DNA of 64,000 nucleotides, from assembly GCF_005233875.1 (NCBI RefSeq), contig NZ_SZPZ01000002.1, forward strand, positions 372,001 through 436,000, in the 5' to 3' direction. A program made the position numbers and the translations under genes. This DNA is from Kribbella jiaozuonensis (lineage in GTDB: Bacteria; Actinomycetota; Actinomycetes; Propionibacteriales; Kribbellaceae). Positions 26,435 to 34,854 of the stretch are shown piece after piece; position 1 is the first letter of the stretch; each line of letters starts with the position of its first letter. Below the pieces are notes generated by a model that did no database searches, was not told where the DNA came from, and worked only from the letters and a program-made list of their open reading frames with translations.

Positions 26435-28057
26435 ATGGAACCGGGCACCGTGGTCTGGCGGGAAACCGCTCAGTCTCTGCTACGGCAGAAGTGGCTGATC
26501 ATGGGCTGCATCGTGCTCGGATTGCTCGGGGCGTCCGTGTTCGCGCTGTCCCAGACGATCCGCTGGACGGCCTCCAGCCAGCTGGTGATCGGCCCGGCCG
26601 TGCCGCCGGCCCTGGTCGGGAAGCTGTCCGACGGCGCCGACAAGAGCGGCCCGCTCGGGATGGACCTCCCGGCCGAGACGCAGGCCCGCGTGATGGCCAG
26701 CCCGACCCTGCTGGCGGCTGTGGTGAAGCAGCTCGGCATGCCGACCGACGACAAGACGATCCAGGAGCTGGCCTCGGTGACCCGGGTGAAGGCGGTCACC
26801 GACAACGCCTACCTGGTCACGACCGACGGGCCGACCGCGCAGAAGGCGGTCGATCGCGCGAATGCGATCGCGAGCATCTACCTGGCGCAGCGCAATACCG
26901 AAGCCAAGGCGCTGCTCACCAATCTGGCCGAGCAGGCGCAGGCCCGCTCCAAGACGGCCACCCAGCAGTCCCGCAGCCTGGTCAGCCAGATCGACGAGGC
27001 GGTCGGCCGCGGCGACAACCAGACCGCGGCGGCGCTGCGCGACCAGCGGGTCGGCCTCGCGACCGAGGCGCGGCAGGCTGCTGACGATGCGGCCGCGATG
27101 CTGAAGGCGCTCACCACGGTCGGCGCCGGCAGCCAATTGGTGACACCGGCAACGACCGACACCGCGAGCTCGTCCCCGATGGTTGCCCGCGACATCCTCG
27201 TCGGCGGCATCCTCGGGCTTGTGCTCGGCTTCGGTCTCGCGCTGCTGCGGTCGCACCTGACGCCGTACATCCTGACCCGTGACCAGGCGGCGCGGGCGAC
27301 GAGTTCGCCGGTGATCGCGGCGTCCGAGGGGCATCGGCGCCGGTTCTGGCAGCGGTCGGCTCCGGAGCTTCCGCAGTACGAGATCACTGCATTGGGGGCC
27401 GAGGCGAGTGGTGCGCTGGCGCGCCGGGAGCTGAGCCCGCGCGCGTTCGCGGGCGGCGGTCCGGGTGCGCTGCTGGTGGTCTCGGCGTCACCGACGCCGA
27501 ACTCGGCCGGCATCGCGCTCGCAATGGCCGAGGCGAACGCTCGCGACGGCCGCGAGACCCTGCTGGTCCTTGCGGACATCGAAGGTACGCCGGTGTTGCC
27601 GCACCTCACCGGTCACGAAGGACTCACCGACCTGGTGAACGAGCCGGCCGCCACCCGCGCGATCCGGGCCCGGAAGCTGTTCCGCCCGGGCACGGTCGCG
27701 GACCTGTACGTGCTGCCGCCCGGCCTGAACCACGAGGAGACCGCCGAGGCGGTCGGCCCGTCGCTCGTCCCGGGCATCGTCGCCGACCTCCCGCCGGGGT
27801 ACTCCGTCGTCATCCACGGCCCGGCCTCGGTCGGACGGCACGGCATCACGCCGCTGGCCGCCGCGGTCGACGCGTCCGTGCTGGTGGTCCAGGTCGGTCT
27901 CGACAAGGAGATGGACGTCGCGCGGTTGACGGGTGCGCTGCAGTTCGCGGGCGCGCCGGTCCTGGGCGTCGTACTGATCGGCGCCGCGGTCCAGGACGAG
28001 ACGCTCGGGATCCCGCTGAACTACAAGCCGCTGGACTCGGCTCCGCCGATGCGCTGA
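26435..28057 (+). CDS. Wzz-like chain-length protein fused to a degenerate tyrosine-kinase-like domain
   Basis: A 540-residue membrane protein of the polysaccharide co-polymerase family. TM1 is about residues 22-42 (LIMGCIVLGLLGASVFAL). A periplasmic-side Wzz domain with coiled-coil-prone helices (140-215) follows, and TM2 is about 250-270. The cytoplasmic C-terminus (about 345-540) has the BY-kinase-like fold order, but the Walker A site reads SASPTPNSAGIALAMA, without the GxGKS/T lysine. The Walker A-prime region is ADIEGT. No C-terminal tyrosine cluster is present. ATP hydrolysis and autokinase activity are therefore unlikely. The SD GAGG precedes ATG 26435, and it overlaps the polymerase gene by 1 bp. 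Confidence 0.85.
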   Translation: MEPGTVVWRETAQSLLRQKWLIMGCIVLGLLGASVFALSQTIRWTASSQLVIGPAVPPALVGKLSDGADKSGPLGMDLPAETQARVMASPTLLAAVVKQLGMPTDDKTIQELASVTRVKAVTDNAYLVTTDGPTAQKAVDRANAIASIYLAQRNTEAKALLTNLAEQAQARSKTATQQSRSLVSQIDEAVGRGDNQTAAALRDQRVGLATEARQAADDAAAMLKALTTVGAGSQLVTPATTDTASSSPMVARDILVGGILGLVLGFGLALLRSHLTPYILTRDQAARATSSPVIAASEGHRRRFWQRSAPELPQYEITALGAEASGALARRELSPRAFAGGGPGALLVVSASPTPNSAGIALAMAEANARDGRETLLVLADIEGTPVLPHLTGHEGLTDLVNEPAATRAIRARKLFRPGTVADLYVLPPGLNHEETAEAVGPSLVPGIVADLPPGYSVVIHGPASVGRHGITPLAAAVDASVLVVQVGLDKEMDVARLTGALQFAGAPVLGVVLIGAAVQDETLGIPLNYKPLDSAPPMR

Positions 28058-29349
28058 TGCAGAGCACCTACTCTCGCGACAATCGGTTGGCCCCGGCGGT
28101 GCCGGGGACGGTCGCGGGCGAGATCGAGCGGCCGGCCTGGTTCTGGCTGATGCTGTGGTGTCTGTTCGTCCTCGGCGTACAGCCGTGGTCATCGCGGGTC
28201 GCGGCGCCGCAGGGCACGACCGGGTCCACGAACAGCATCGCCAAGGGTCTGCTGCTCGGGGCAGTCTTCCTGGTCGCGGTCGCGGCGACCAAGCCCGGGT
28301 TCCGGACCCGGGTGAATCCGGCCAGCTGGCTGTACGTGATGTACGTGCTGTTCGCGTGTGCGACGGCGTTCCTGCTGGCCGAGCCGATGGGGCCGTTGAC
28401 GCGGTTGGCCCGGTTCCTGATCGGGCTGCTGTTCGTGTTCTTGCTGTGGCGGCCGCTGGTCGAGGTGCCGGAGCGGTTGGTGCGGGCGCATCTGTGGGCA
28501 CATGTGTTGCTGGCGGCAACCGTCGTACTGAGCCTTGTCTACGACCCGGGCCAGGCGTGGCGGCCGCTGAGCTCGCTGGGTACGGGGTCGCGGCTGCAGG
28601 GTGTCATCATCCCGATGTTGCCGCCGCGCGTCGGTGAGGTCGGGGCGATCCTGCTCGGGCTCGCGCTGATCGGGCTGGTCTGCCGGAAGCTGTCGGTGGT
28701 GCCGGCCGTCGCGCTGATCGGGCTGGGCGGTGTCCTGATCGCGGCGAGTCGCACGCGGACGTCGGCGGCTGCGGTCGCCTTCGGGCTGGTGGTGGCGCTG
28801 ATCATCACCCGGAAGACCTGGCTCGGCCGGATCGCGTGCCTGGTGGTGCCGGGGTTGCTCGGGCTCGCGTTCCTGACCATCGGGTCGCTGCACACCTGGC
28901 TGCTGCGCGGTCAGGGCACGCGGCAGATCACCTCGTTGAGCGGCCGTACGACGAGTTGGCAGGCGGTCGTGGACGAGAAGGTGTCGACGCAGACCGCGAT
29001 CATCGGCCACGGCCTCGGCAACAAACGGGTCCTGCTGACCCGTGGCGAGGGCGACGTCGACGTGATGGCGATCGACAACAGCTGGCTGGGCCTCTACTGG
29101 GAGACCGGTCTGCTGGCGGTCGCGATCGTCGCGGTAGCGCTGATCCTCGCGTGGATCTCGGTGCTCCGCGCGCCCACGCCGTACATCCGGGCGTGCGGGG
29201 CGCTTCTGCTGGCCTACGTCACCGCGGCCTCGCTCAACGAGAGCGGCCTGTCCGACCTGTCGTCGATGACCGTGCACCTACTGGTCGCCGCCGCGATCTG
29301 CGACGCCGACCGCATCCGACATCGAAGACGCGTTCTAGCTACTCACTGA
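28057..29349 (+). CDS. O-antigen ligase/polymerase (Wzy-like) membrane protein
   Basis: A 430-residue hydrophobic protein with roughly 10-12 transmembrane helices and an extended extracytoplasmic loop in the second half (about 285-345, including RQITSLSGRTTSWQ and IIGHGLGNKRVL). This matches the Wzy_C topology and the GRxxxW-type loop motif of the family. It probably polymerises lipid-linked repeats delivered by a flippase, with chain length set by the Wzz-like partner encoded just upstream (1-bp overlap). Its end overlaps the convergent beta-helix gene by 15 bp. Confidence 0.84.
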   Translation: MQSTYSRDNRLAPAVPGTVAGEIERPAWFWLMLWCLFVLGVQPWSSRVAAPQGTTGSTNSIAKGLLLGAVFLVAVAATKPGFRTRVNPASWLYVMYVLFACATAFLLAEPMGPLTRLARFLIGLLFVFLLWRPLVEVPERLVRAHLWAHVLLAATVVLSLVYDPGQAWRPLSSLGTGSRLQGVIIPMLPPRVGEVGAILLGLALIGLVCRKLSVVPAVALIGLGGVLIAASRTRTSAAAVAFGLVVALIITRKTWLGRIACLVVPGLLGLAFLTIGSLHTWLLRGQGTRQITSLSGRTTSWQAVVDEKVSTQTAIIGHGLGNKRVLLTRGEGDVDVMAIDNSWLGLYWETGLLAVAIVAVALILAWISVLRAPTPYIRACGALLLAYVTAASLNESGLSDLSSMTVHLLVAAAICDADRIRHRRRVLATH

Positions 29350-30855
29350 GTCTTGGTCGAAGCCTGACTGCTGCCATTCGGACCAGCTCATGGTCTTGCC
29401 GCGGTACGCGAAGTGGTCGGCGCCCTGGTAGCTGTTGCGGCGGAACGTGATCGCGCCTGGCTGCGTTGGGGAGCGCTTGTTCTCCACGACGCCGAGCGAC
29501 GACTGCTTGTCGCTCATGACGACCAGGTTGCCCTCGACGAGGACGTTGCGCAGGACGTAGGTGCCGCGTGGACCGTCGCCCCGTGTGCGCGACTGGATCG
29601 AGAGGGCGTTGCGGTTGTCCTTGATCAGGTTGCCGCGGACCTGCACGTCGGCGGACGTGTTGACGTTGATGCCGCCGCCGTCCCAGAGCGTCCCGCCCGA
29701 ACCGCGTCCGGTGCCGAACCCGTTGTGCTCGACGACGTTCTGGTCGATGACGGCCGCGTAGCTGATCTCGTACCGGATGCCGTCCGCCGCGTTGTCCCGG
29801 ATCCGGTTCCCGGTGATCCGGCGGTCGTACTCCGCGATGTCGCTCCACATACCGATGCCGCGGTTCGCGATGATGTCGTTGCCGCTGACCTCGCCGGACG
29901 ACCGGGTCGACTTGATCCCGCCGGACTCCCAGTCCGCGATCCAGAAGCCGTCGGTGTTGTTGCGGGTGACCAGGTTCGCGGTGATCTTCACGCCGGCCGA
30001 CTTGTACTGACCGATGCCGAGCTGCCCGTTGTCGGCGACGGTGTTGCGGCTGACCACGGTGTTGTCGCCCTCGATGACCATGATGCCGACGGCGTGGTTC
30101 CAGCGGACCTCGTTCGCGGTCACCTTCCAGCCGGCTCCGGCCTGCAGCGCGCCGGCCTGCGGGCGACTGGCGAACTGCTGGATCGTCAGACCGGTCACGG
30201 TGACGTTGTCCGCGGACTTGTCGATCGCGGTCTGCGTCTTCGCCATCTCGATGACGTGGCCTGTGGGGTCGTCGCCCAGATAAAGGGTGTTGGCTTTGTA
30301 GTCGCCGAAGAACGTGCCTGGCTTGAGCTGGCTCGGGCTCATGACGCGGGTCAGGTGGTTGCCGTCCTGGAAGACCTGCTCGCCGACCTGGCAGGGCTTG
30401 GTCTTGTTGTCCTCACACTGGCCCTTGAGCGGGTACGCCGCAGGCAGTGCGCCTTGGACCGTCCAGCTACTGCCTTCTTGCTTCCAGCCGGTGAGCCGGA
30501 CGGAGCCGCTGAGTACTGCGCCGGTGTTGCCGGCCAGCGTGTCGTTGGCGCGTGGCTGGATCGGGCGGGTGAGGCGGTGGACGCCCTTGGCGAAGCAGAA
30601 GGTGGTGCCTTCGGGTGCGGCGTCGATGATCGGCTGTGGGTCGGTGCCGACCGGGATGTCAGTGCCCTTGCAGGGTTTCGCCGTACTCGGGCCGGTTGGT
30701 CCGAGTACGGCGGCCGCTGCGGTCGGGGGAGCGGTGGGGACGGTGACTGTGGTGGTGGCAGTCGGCTTCGGAGGCTCGGTCGAGCCTCCGGTGTCCGAGC
30801 AGCCCGACACCAGCAGTAGCGCGACACCAGCGGCCGCGCACACCCCATGCCTCAT
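29335..30855 (-). CDS. Lipoprotein with right-handed parallel beta-helix (polysaccharide lyase/epimerase-like)
   Basis: A 506-residue exported lipoprotein. Its signal peptide ends in the lipobox LLLVSGC with lipidated Cys19, followed by a Pro/Thr-rich linker. The body is a right-handed beta-helix with Asn/Gly-rich coils (GNDIIANRGIGMWS, NRIRDNAADGIRYEI, GGTLWDGGGINVNTSADVQ). This is the fold of pectate lyases, alginate lyases and mannuronan C5-epimerases. The SD GAAGGGA supports ATG 30855. It shares the core GFWIADWESGG and DGGGIN motifs with the proteins at 34829 and 36511. Lyase versus epimerase cannot be decided. Confidence 0.82.
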   Translation of the reverse strand: MRHGVCAAAGVALLLVSGCSDTGGSTEPPKPTATTTVTVPTAPPTAAAAVLGPTGPSTAKPCKGTDIPVGTDPQPIIDAAPEGTTFCFAKGVHRLTRPIQPRANDTLAGNTGAVLSGSVRLTGWKQEGSSWTVQGALPAAYPLKGQCEDNKTKPCQVGEQVFQDGNHLTRVMSPSQLKPGTFFGDYKANTLYLGDDPTGHVIEMAKTQTAIDKSADNVTVTGLTIQQFASRPQAGALQAGAGWKVTANEVRWNHAVGIMVIEGDNTVVSRNTVADNGQLGIGQYKSAGVKITANLVTRNNTDGFWIADWESGGIKSTRSSGEVSGNDIIANRGIGMWSDIAEYDRRITGNRIRDNAADGIRYEISYAAVIDQNVVEHNGFGTGRGSGGTLWDGGGINVNTSADVQVRGNLIKDNRNALSIQSRTRGDGPRGTYVLRNVLVEGNLVVMSDKQSSLGVVENKRSPTQPGAITFRRNSYQGADHFAYRGKTMSWSEWQQSGFDQDSVSS

Positions 30856-30907
30856 CCAGGTCCCTTCACCCGCCCCCGGCGAACAGATCTGCGTGAGACT
30901 ACCTGTT

Positions 30908-32311
30908 CTAGAGGTACGTGTCCTTCGCCAGGTCGTAGGCGAGTGCCTTCGCGACGGTGAACGCGTCGTCCTCGTCGAGGCGGTGCTGTACGACGAGGTT
31001 GGCGAGGTAGCCGGCGTCGATCCGACGGGCCAGGTCGTGGCGGGCCGGGATCGACAGGTACGCGCGGGTGTCGTCGACGAAGCCGGACATGTTGTAGAAG
31101 CCGGCCGTCTCGGTGACGAGCTCACGGAAACGCCGCATACCGTCCGGGCTGTCGAGGAACCACCACGGCGCGCCGAGGCGTACGGCCGGGTAGACGCCGG
31201 CGAGCGGGGCGAGCTCGCGGGAGTACACGGTCTCGTCGACGGTGAACAGCACGATCCGGAAGCCGTCTGCGTGGCCGAAGCGCTCGAGCAGCGGACGGAG
31301 GGATCGGGTGAACTCGGTCGTCACGGGGATGTCGTGGCCCTGGTCCGGGCCGTACGTCGCGAAGATCGCCGGATCGTGATCGCGGAGGACGCCGGGGTGC
31401 AGCTGCATGACCAGGCCGTCTTCGGCGGACATGACGGCGGATTGGTAGAGCATGTGTCCTGCGAAGGCGGCTGCGTCCTCGGCGGTGACGTCGCCCTTCA
31501 GCGCGCCCGCGTAGATCCGGGCGGCTTCGGCGTCCGACAGCGGGATGGCGGCGGCGCTCAGGTGGCCGTGGTCTGTCGCGCGTGCACCGGCGGCAACGAA
31601 CGCCTGCCGGCGTTGGCGGATCGCTTCCAGGAATCCGTCGTACGTCGTGGTGTCGACGTCGGCCAGCCTGCCGAGCTGGGCGATCAGGTCGGGCCAGCCG
31701 GCGCGGTCGGGGTGGGCGATGGCGTCGGGGCGGAAGGTCGGGACGACTCGGCCGGGGAGATCCTTGGCGAGTTGCGCGTGCTGGGCGAGGTCGTCGGTGG
31801 CTGCGTCGGTGGTTGAGATCAGCTCGATGTTGAACCGGTCGAGCAGCGCGCGTGGGCGGAACTCGGGTTCGGCGAGGCGGGCGGTGATCTGGTCGTAGAG
31901 TTCGTCGGCGTTCTCGGCCGACGGGTGCTCGGTGATGCCGAGGACCTCGGCGAACTCGTGCTCGAGCCAGTAGCGGCTCGGGGTGCCGAGGAACAGGTGC
32001 CAGTTCGCGCAGAACTCGCGCCAGATCTCGCGTGGTTCGGCGGTCTGCTTGCCGTCGCGGCGGGGGAGTCCGAGCTTGTCGGGGGAGACGCCCTGGGAGA
32101 CCAGCATGCGGGTCACGTAGTGGTCCGGGACCACCAGCAGCTCGGCGGGGTCGCCGAACGGCGCGTCGGTGGCGAACAGCCCGATGTCGACGTGCCCGTG
32201 CAGACAGAGCAACGGCAGATCCTTCGTCGAAGCATGAATCCGCCGGGCAACATCACGCGCCTCCCCGGCCGGAAAAGCACGATCCGGATGAGGCTGCAGA
32301 GCCTTCGACAT
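30908..32311 (-). CDS. uxaC: Glucuronate (uronate) isomerase
   Basis: Isomerises D-glucuronate to D-fructuronate (or galacturonate to tagaturonate) in the cytoplasm. The 467-residue length matches UxaC (~470). The amidohydrolase-type metal motif LHGH (His38, His40) and the family pattern FCANWHLFLGTPSRYWLEHEF, whose equivalents contact substrate, are present, as are RRQAFVAAGARATDHGHL and LGAPWWFLDSPDGMRRFRE. The SD GGAGGATC directly precedes ATG 32311. It diverges from the lacI-uxuB pair across a gap with two LacI-type operators and follows no other catabolic gene. No mannonate dehydratase (uxuA) or KDG kinase lies in the window. Confidence 0.94.
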   Translation of the reverse strand: MSKALQPHPDRAFPAGEARDVARRIHASTKDLPLLCLHGHVDIGLFATDAPFGDPAELLVVPDHYVTRMLVSQGVSPDKLGLPRRDGKQTAEPREIWREFCANWHLFLGTPSRYWLEHEFAEVLGITEHPSAENADELYDQITARLAEPEFRPRALLDRFNIELISTTDAATDDLAQHAQLAKDLPGRVVPTFRPDAIAHPDRAGWPDLIAQLGRLADVDTTTYDGFLEAIRQRRQAFVAAGARATDHGHLSAAAIPLSDAEAARIYAGALKGDVTAEDAAAFAGHMLYQSAVMSAEDGLVMQLHPGVLRDHDPAIFATYGPDQGHDIPVTTEFTRSLRPLLERFGHADGFRIVLFTVDETVYSRELAPLAGVYPAVRLGAPWWFLDSPDGMRRFRELVTETAGFYNMSGFVDDTRAYLSIPARHDLARRIDAGYLANLVVQHRLDEDDAFTVAKALAYDLAKDTYL

Positions 32312-32342
32312 AGATCCTCCGATGCGATGGACTGAAACGTGT

Positions 32343-32360
32343 ACTGCAAAGGATTGCAGT
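32343..32360. promoter_or_regulatory. LacI-type operator O1 (uxaC side)
   Basis: A perfect inverted repeat ACTGCAA-N4-TTGCAGT lies 32-49 bp upstream of the uxaC start, on the template for the minus-strand transcript. The TGCAA/TTGCA half-sites equal those of O2 and match the general LacI/GalR family pattern. It is probably bound by the regulator encoded at 32456. Confidence 0.75.
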
Positions 32361-32412
32361 AGCTTTCTACAAGCACAAGACGCTGTCCGATGGCCGATCG
32401 CTTGACACGATC

Positions 32413-32426
32413 TGCAACCGATTGCA
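32413..32426. promoter_or_regulatory. LacI-type operator O2 (lacI-uxuB side)
   Basis: TGCAA-CCGA-TTGCA has the central CG typical of LacI/GalR operators. It lies 6 bp downstream of TTGACA (32402-32407), a good -35 hexamer, so it would overlap the spacer of the lacI promoter. Its centre is 68 bp from that of O1. This suggests autoregulation plus shared control of uxaC, probably relieved by a uronate. Confidence 0.75.
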
Positions 32427-32455
32427 AACTCAACCCGACGGGAATGGAGGGTGGC

Positions 32456-33475
32456 GTGGCAGCGACTATCCGGGATGTGGCGCGGCTGGCCGGGGTGTCG
32501 GCGTCTACTGTGTCGCGGGCGCTTTCGCTTCCCGGGATGGTTAATGGGGCTACTCGGGCTCGGGTGGCGGCTGCGGTTGAGCAGCTGGGGTACGAGCCGA
32601 ATCGGGCGGCTCGGGGGTTGATTACCGGGCGGACGGGGACCATCGGGCTGGTGGTGCCGGATCTGGCTAATCCGTTCTTTGCGAGTGTGACCAAGGGCGT
32701 GCAGGAGCGCGCCCGCCGGCACGACGTCGCCGTGTTCGTCGCCGACACCGACGAGGACCCGGCAGCCGAGGCCGGGCTGGTGCGGGCGCTGGCGAAGCAG
32801 GTCGATGGCGTCGTGCTGTGCTCGCCGCGAGCAAGCGACGAAGAGCTGACCGCGATCGCCCAGGACACCACCGTCGTGCTCGTCAACCGAGCCGCCGCAG
32901 GCATCCCAGGCGTCACCTACGACAACGAAGGCGGCATGCGCCAGGCCGTCGCCCATCTTGTTGCCCTCGGCCACCACCGGATCGCCTGGGTCGGCGGACC
33001 GTCCACCTCCTGGTCCACCAAGCACCGCGGACTCGGCCTCCGCAACGCGGTCGAGGAACTGCACGCGAAGCTCGCCCCGGTAGGCAACTTCGCCCCGACG
33101 TACGAAGGCGGCATGGCAGCCGCCGACCAGGTCATCGCCACCGGCGCCACCGCCGTCGTCGCCTACAACGACCTCGTCGCGATCGGCCTACTGGCTCGAC
33201 TACATGCCCGCGGCCTCTCGGTCCCCGCCGACCTGAGCGTGGTCGGCGTCGACGACATCGCGATGTCATCAATGGCCCGCCCCGCACTCACCACGGTCCG
33301 CCTGCCCAAACAGGAGGCCGGCCGCATCGCCGTCGAACTGCTGCTGGCCATGCTCGACGACCCGGAGAGCCCGGCCGGCACCCACGGAGAACTGCACGGA
33401 GAACTGCACGGCGAACTGATCGTCCGGGACAGCACCGGACCCGCACCACACAACCAGAAAGGTGCTCCGGCTTGA
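32456..33475 (+). CDS. LacI family transcriptional regulator (uronate cassette)
   Basis: A 339-residue repressor. The DNA-binding domain is IRDVARLAGVSASTVSRALS (helix-turn-helix at the extreme N-terminus), with the hinge near YEPNRAARGL. The effector domain begins GTIGLVVPDLANPFFAS and has the VVAYNDLVAIGLL and VVGVDDIAMS signatures. GTG 32456 was chosen because SD GGAGGG (32446-32451) precedes it and the HTH must be N-terminal; ATG 32444 is the alternative. The C-terminus carries a threefold repeat of HGEL from a 12-nt DNA repeat (33383-33418). It overlaps the reductase gene by 4 bp and probably controls uxaC and itself through O1 and O2. Confidence 0.93.
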   Translation: MAATIRDVARLAGVSASTVSRALSLPGMVNGATRARVAAAVEQLGYEPNRAARGLITGRTGTIGLVVPDLANPFFASVTKGVQERARRHDVAVFVADTDEDPAAEAGLVRALAKQVDGVVLCSPRASDEELTAIAQDTTVVLVNRAAAGIPGVTYDNEGGMRQAVAHLVALGHHRIAWVGGPSTSWSTKHRGLGLRNAVEELHAKLAPVGNFAPTYEGGMAAADQVIATGATAVVAYNDLVAIGLLARLHARGLSVPADLSVVGVDDIAMSSMARPALTTVRLPKQEAGRIAVELLLAMLDDPESPAGTHGELHGELHGELIVRDSTGPAPHNQKGAPA

Positions 33476-34854
33476 CCAGGCTGAGTCTCACCAACCTTCC
33501 CGTCACCCCCGCCGTAGACCCGCGCGCATTGTCGGTCGGCATCGTCCACCTCGGCCTCGGCGCCTTCCACCGCGCCCACCAGGCCGTCGTCACCGAGCAA
33601 GCCATGGTCGCCACCGGCGAGACCCGCTGGGGCATCGCCGGCGTCAGCCAGCGCTCAGCCACAGTCCGCGACCAGCTCGCCCCACAGGACGGTTTGTACT
33701 CCGTTCTCGAGCGCGGGCTCGGCGATCCAACGGTCCAGGTCATCGGCAGCATCCGCGACGTACTCACCGCCCCCGAGGACCCGGACGCGGTTGTCGCGCG
33801 GATCGCCGACCCGGCGGTCACGGTAGTCACGTTGACCGTCACCGAGAAGGGCTACCGTGCGACCGGCACCGGACTCAACCTGGACGACCCCGAGATCCAG
33901 GCCGACCTCACTGGCCGCCCGCCGCGCACGGTCGTCGGCCAGCTCGCCGCCGGGATCGCGCGCCGCGACGAGCCGCTGACGATCGTGTCCTGCGACAATC
34001 TGGTTGCCAACGGCCCGTTCCTGCGCAAGCTCGTGACCGACTACTTCGATGCCCTGGGCAAGGTCCCGGAGACATTCGAGGCGACCCGGTTCCCGGCCAG
34101 CATGGTAGATCGGATCGTGCCCGCCACGACCGAGGACGACCGCGCTGAAGCGGCCCGGCTGCTCGGCGTACGCGACGAGGCTGTCGTGGTCGCAGAACCC
34201 TTCCTGCAATGGGTGATCGAGAACGACTTCGCCGGCGACCGACCGGCCTGGGAGCGCGGTGGCGCCGTCCTCACCGCGGACGTCGCGCCCTGGGAGCAGG
34301 CCAAGCTGCGCATGCTCAACGCCACCCACTCGATGCTCGCCTACCTCGGTGCACTCCGCGGCTACGAGACGATCGCCGAAGCCGTCCGCGACGACGAGCT
34401 GTCCCGCTTGTCGCAGGCGCTGATGACCGACGACGTCGTCCCGACGTTGACTCCGCCGGACGGTCTCGACCTCGCCGCGTACGGCGCGAGCGTGCTGGAG
34501 CGGTTCGCGAACCCGGCGCTCAAGCACCGGACCCGGCAGGTCGCGATGGACGGCTCGGTCAAGCTCCCGGTCCGCATGCTCGGCACCGTCCGCGACCGTC
34601 TGGCGGCAGGCGCCGAGCCGCGCACGATCTCGCTCGCCGTCGCCGCCTGGATGGTCTACGTACTGCGGACCCCGGACCTCGACGACCCACAGGCCGACAA
34701 ACTCAAGGCGGCAGTCGCGGGCGTCTCCGAGCCGGCCAAGCTCGTCGACGCGCTGCTCGCCGTCGACTCGATCTTCACTCCCGACCTGCGCGACTCAACG
34801 GTGTTCCGCGAGCTGCTCGTCGAGCACGTCAGCTCACTGCTGGCAGGATCGTGA
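33472..34854 (+). CDS. uxuB: Mannitol dehydrogenase family oxidoreductase, probable fructuronate reductase
   Basis: A 460-residue long-chain NAD(P)-dependent polyol/uronate dehydrogenase. The N-terminal dinucleotide motif is VGIVHLGLGAFHRAHQAVV. The C-terminal catalytic stretch EQAKLRMLNATHSMLAYLG includes catalytic-type Lys278 and the conserved Asn and His. Context with uxaC and the LacI gene favours reduction of D-fructuronate to D-mannonate over mannitol oxidation. The TTG start at 33472 overlaps the regulator's stop by 4 bp, with GAAAGGTG upstream; no ATG or GTG fits. Its end overlaps the convergent beta-helix gene by 26 bp. Confidence 0.87.
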   Translation: MTRLSLTNLPVTPAVDPRALSVGIVHLGLGAFHRAHQAVVTEQAMVATGETRWGIAGVSQRSATVRDQLAPQDGLYSVLERGLGDPTVQVIGSIRDVLTAPEDPDAVVARIADPAVTVVTLTVTEKGYRATGTGLNLDDPEIQADLTGRPPRTVVGQLAAGIARRDEPLTIVSCDNLVANGPFLRKLVTDYFDALGKVPETFEATRFPASMVDRIVPATTEDDRAEAARLLGVRDEAVVVAEPFLQWVIENDFAGDRPAWERGGAVLTADVAPWEQAKLRMLNATHSMLAYLGALRGYETIAEAVRDDELSRLSQALMTDDVVPTLTPPDGLDLAAYGASVLERFANPALKHRTRQVAMDGSVKLPVRMLGTVRDRLAAGAEPRTISLAVAAWMVYVLRTPDLDDPQADKLKAAVAGVSEPAKLVDALLAVDSIFTPDLRDSTVFRELLVEHVSSLLAGS

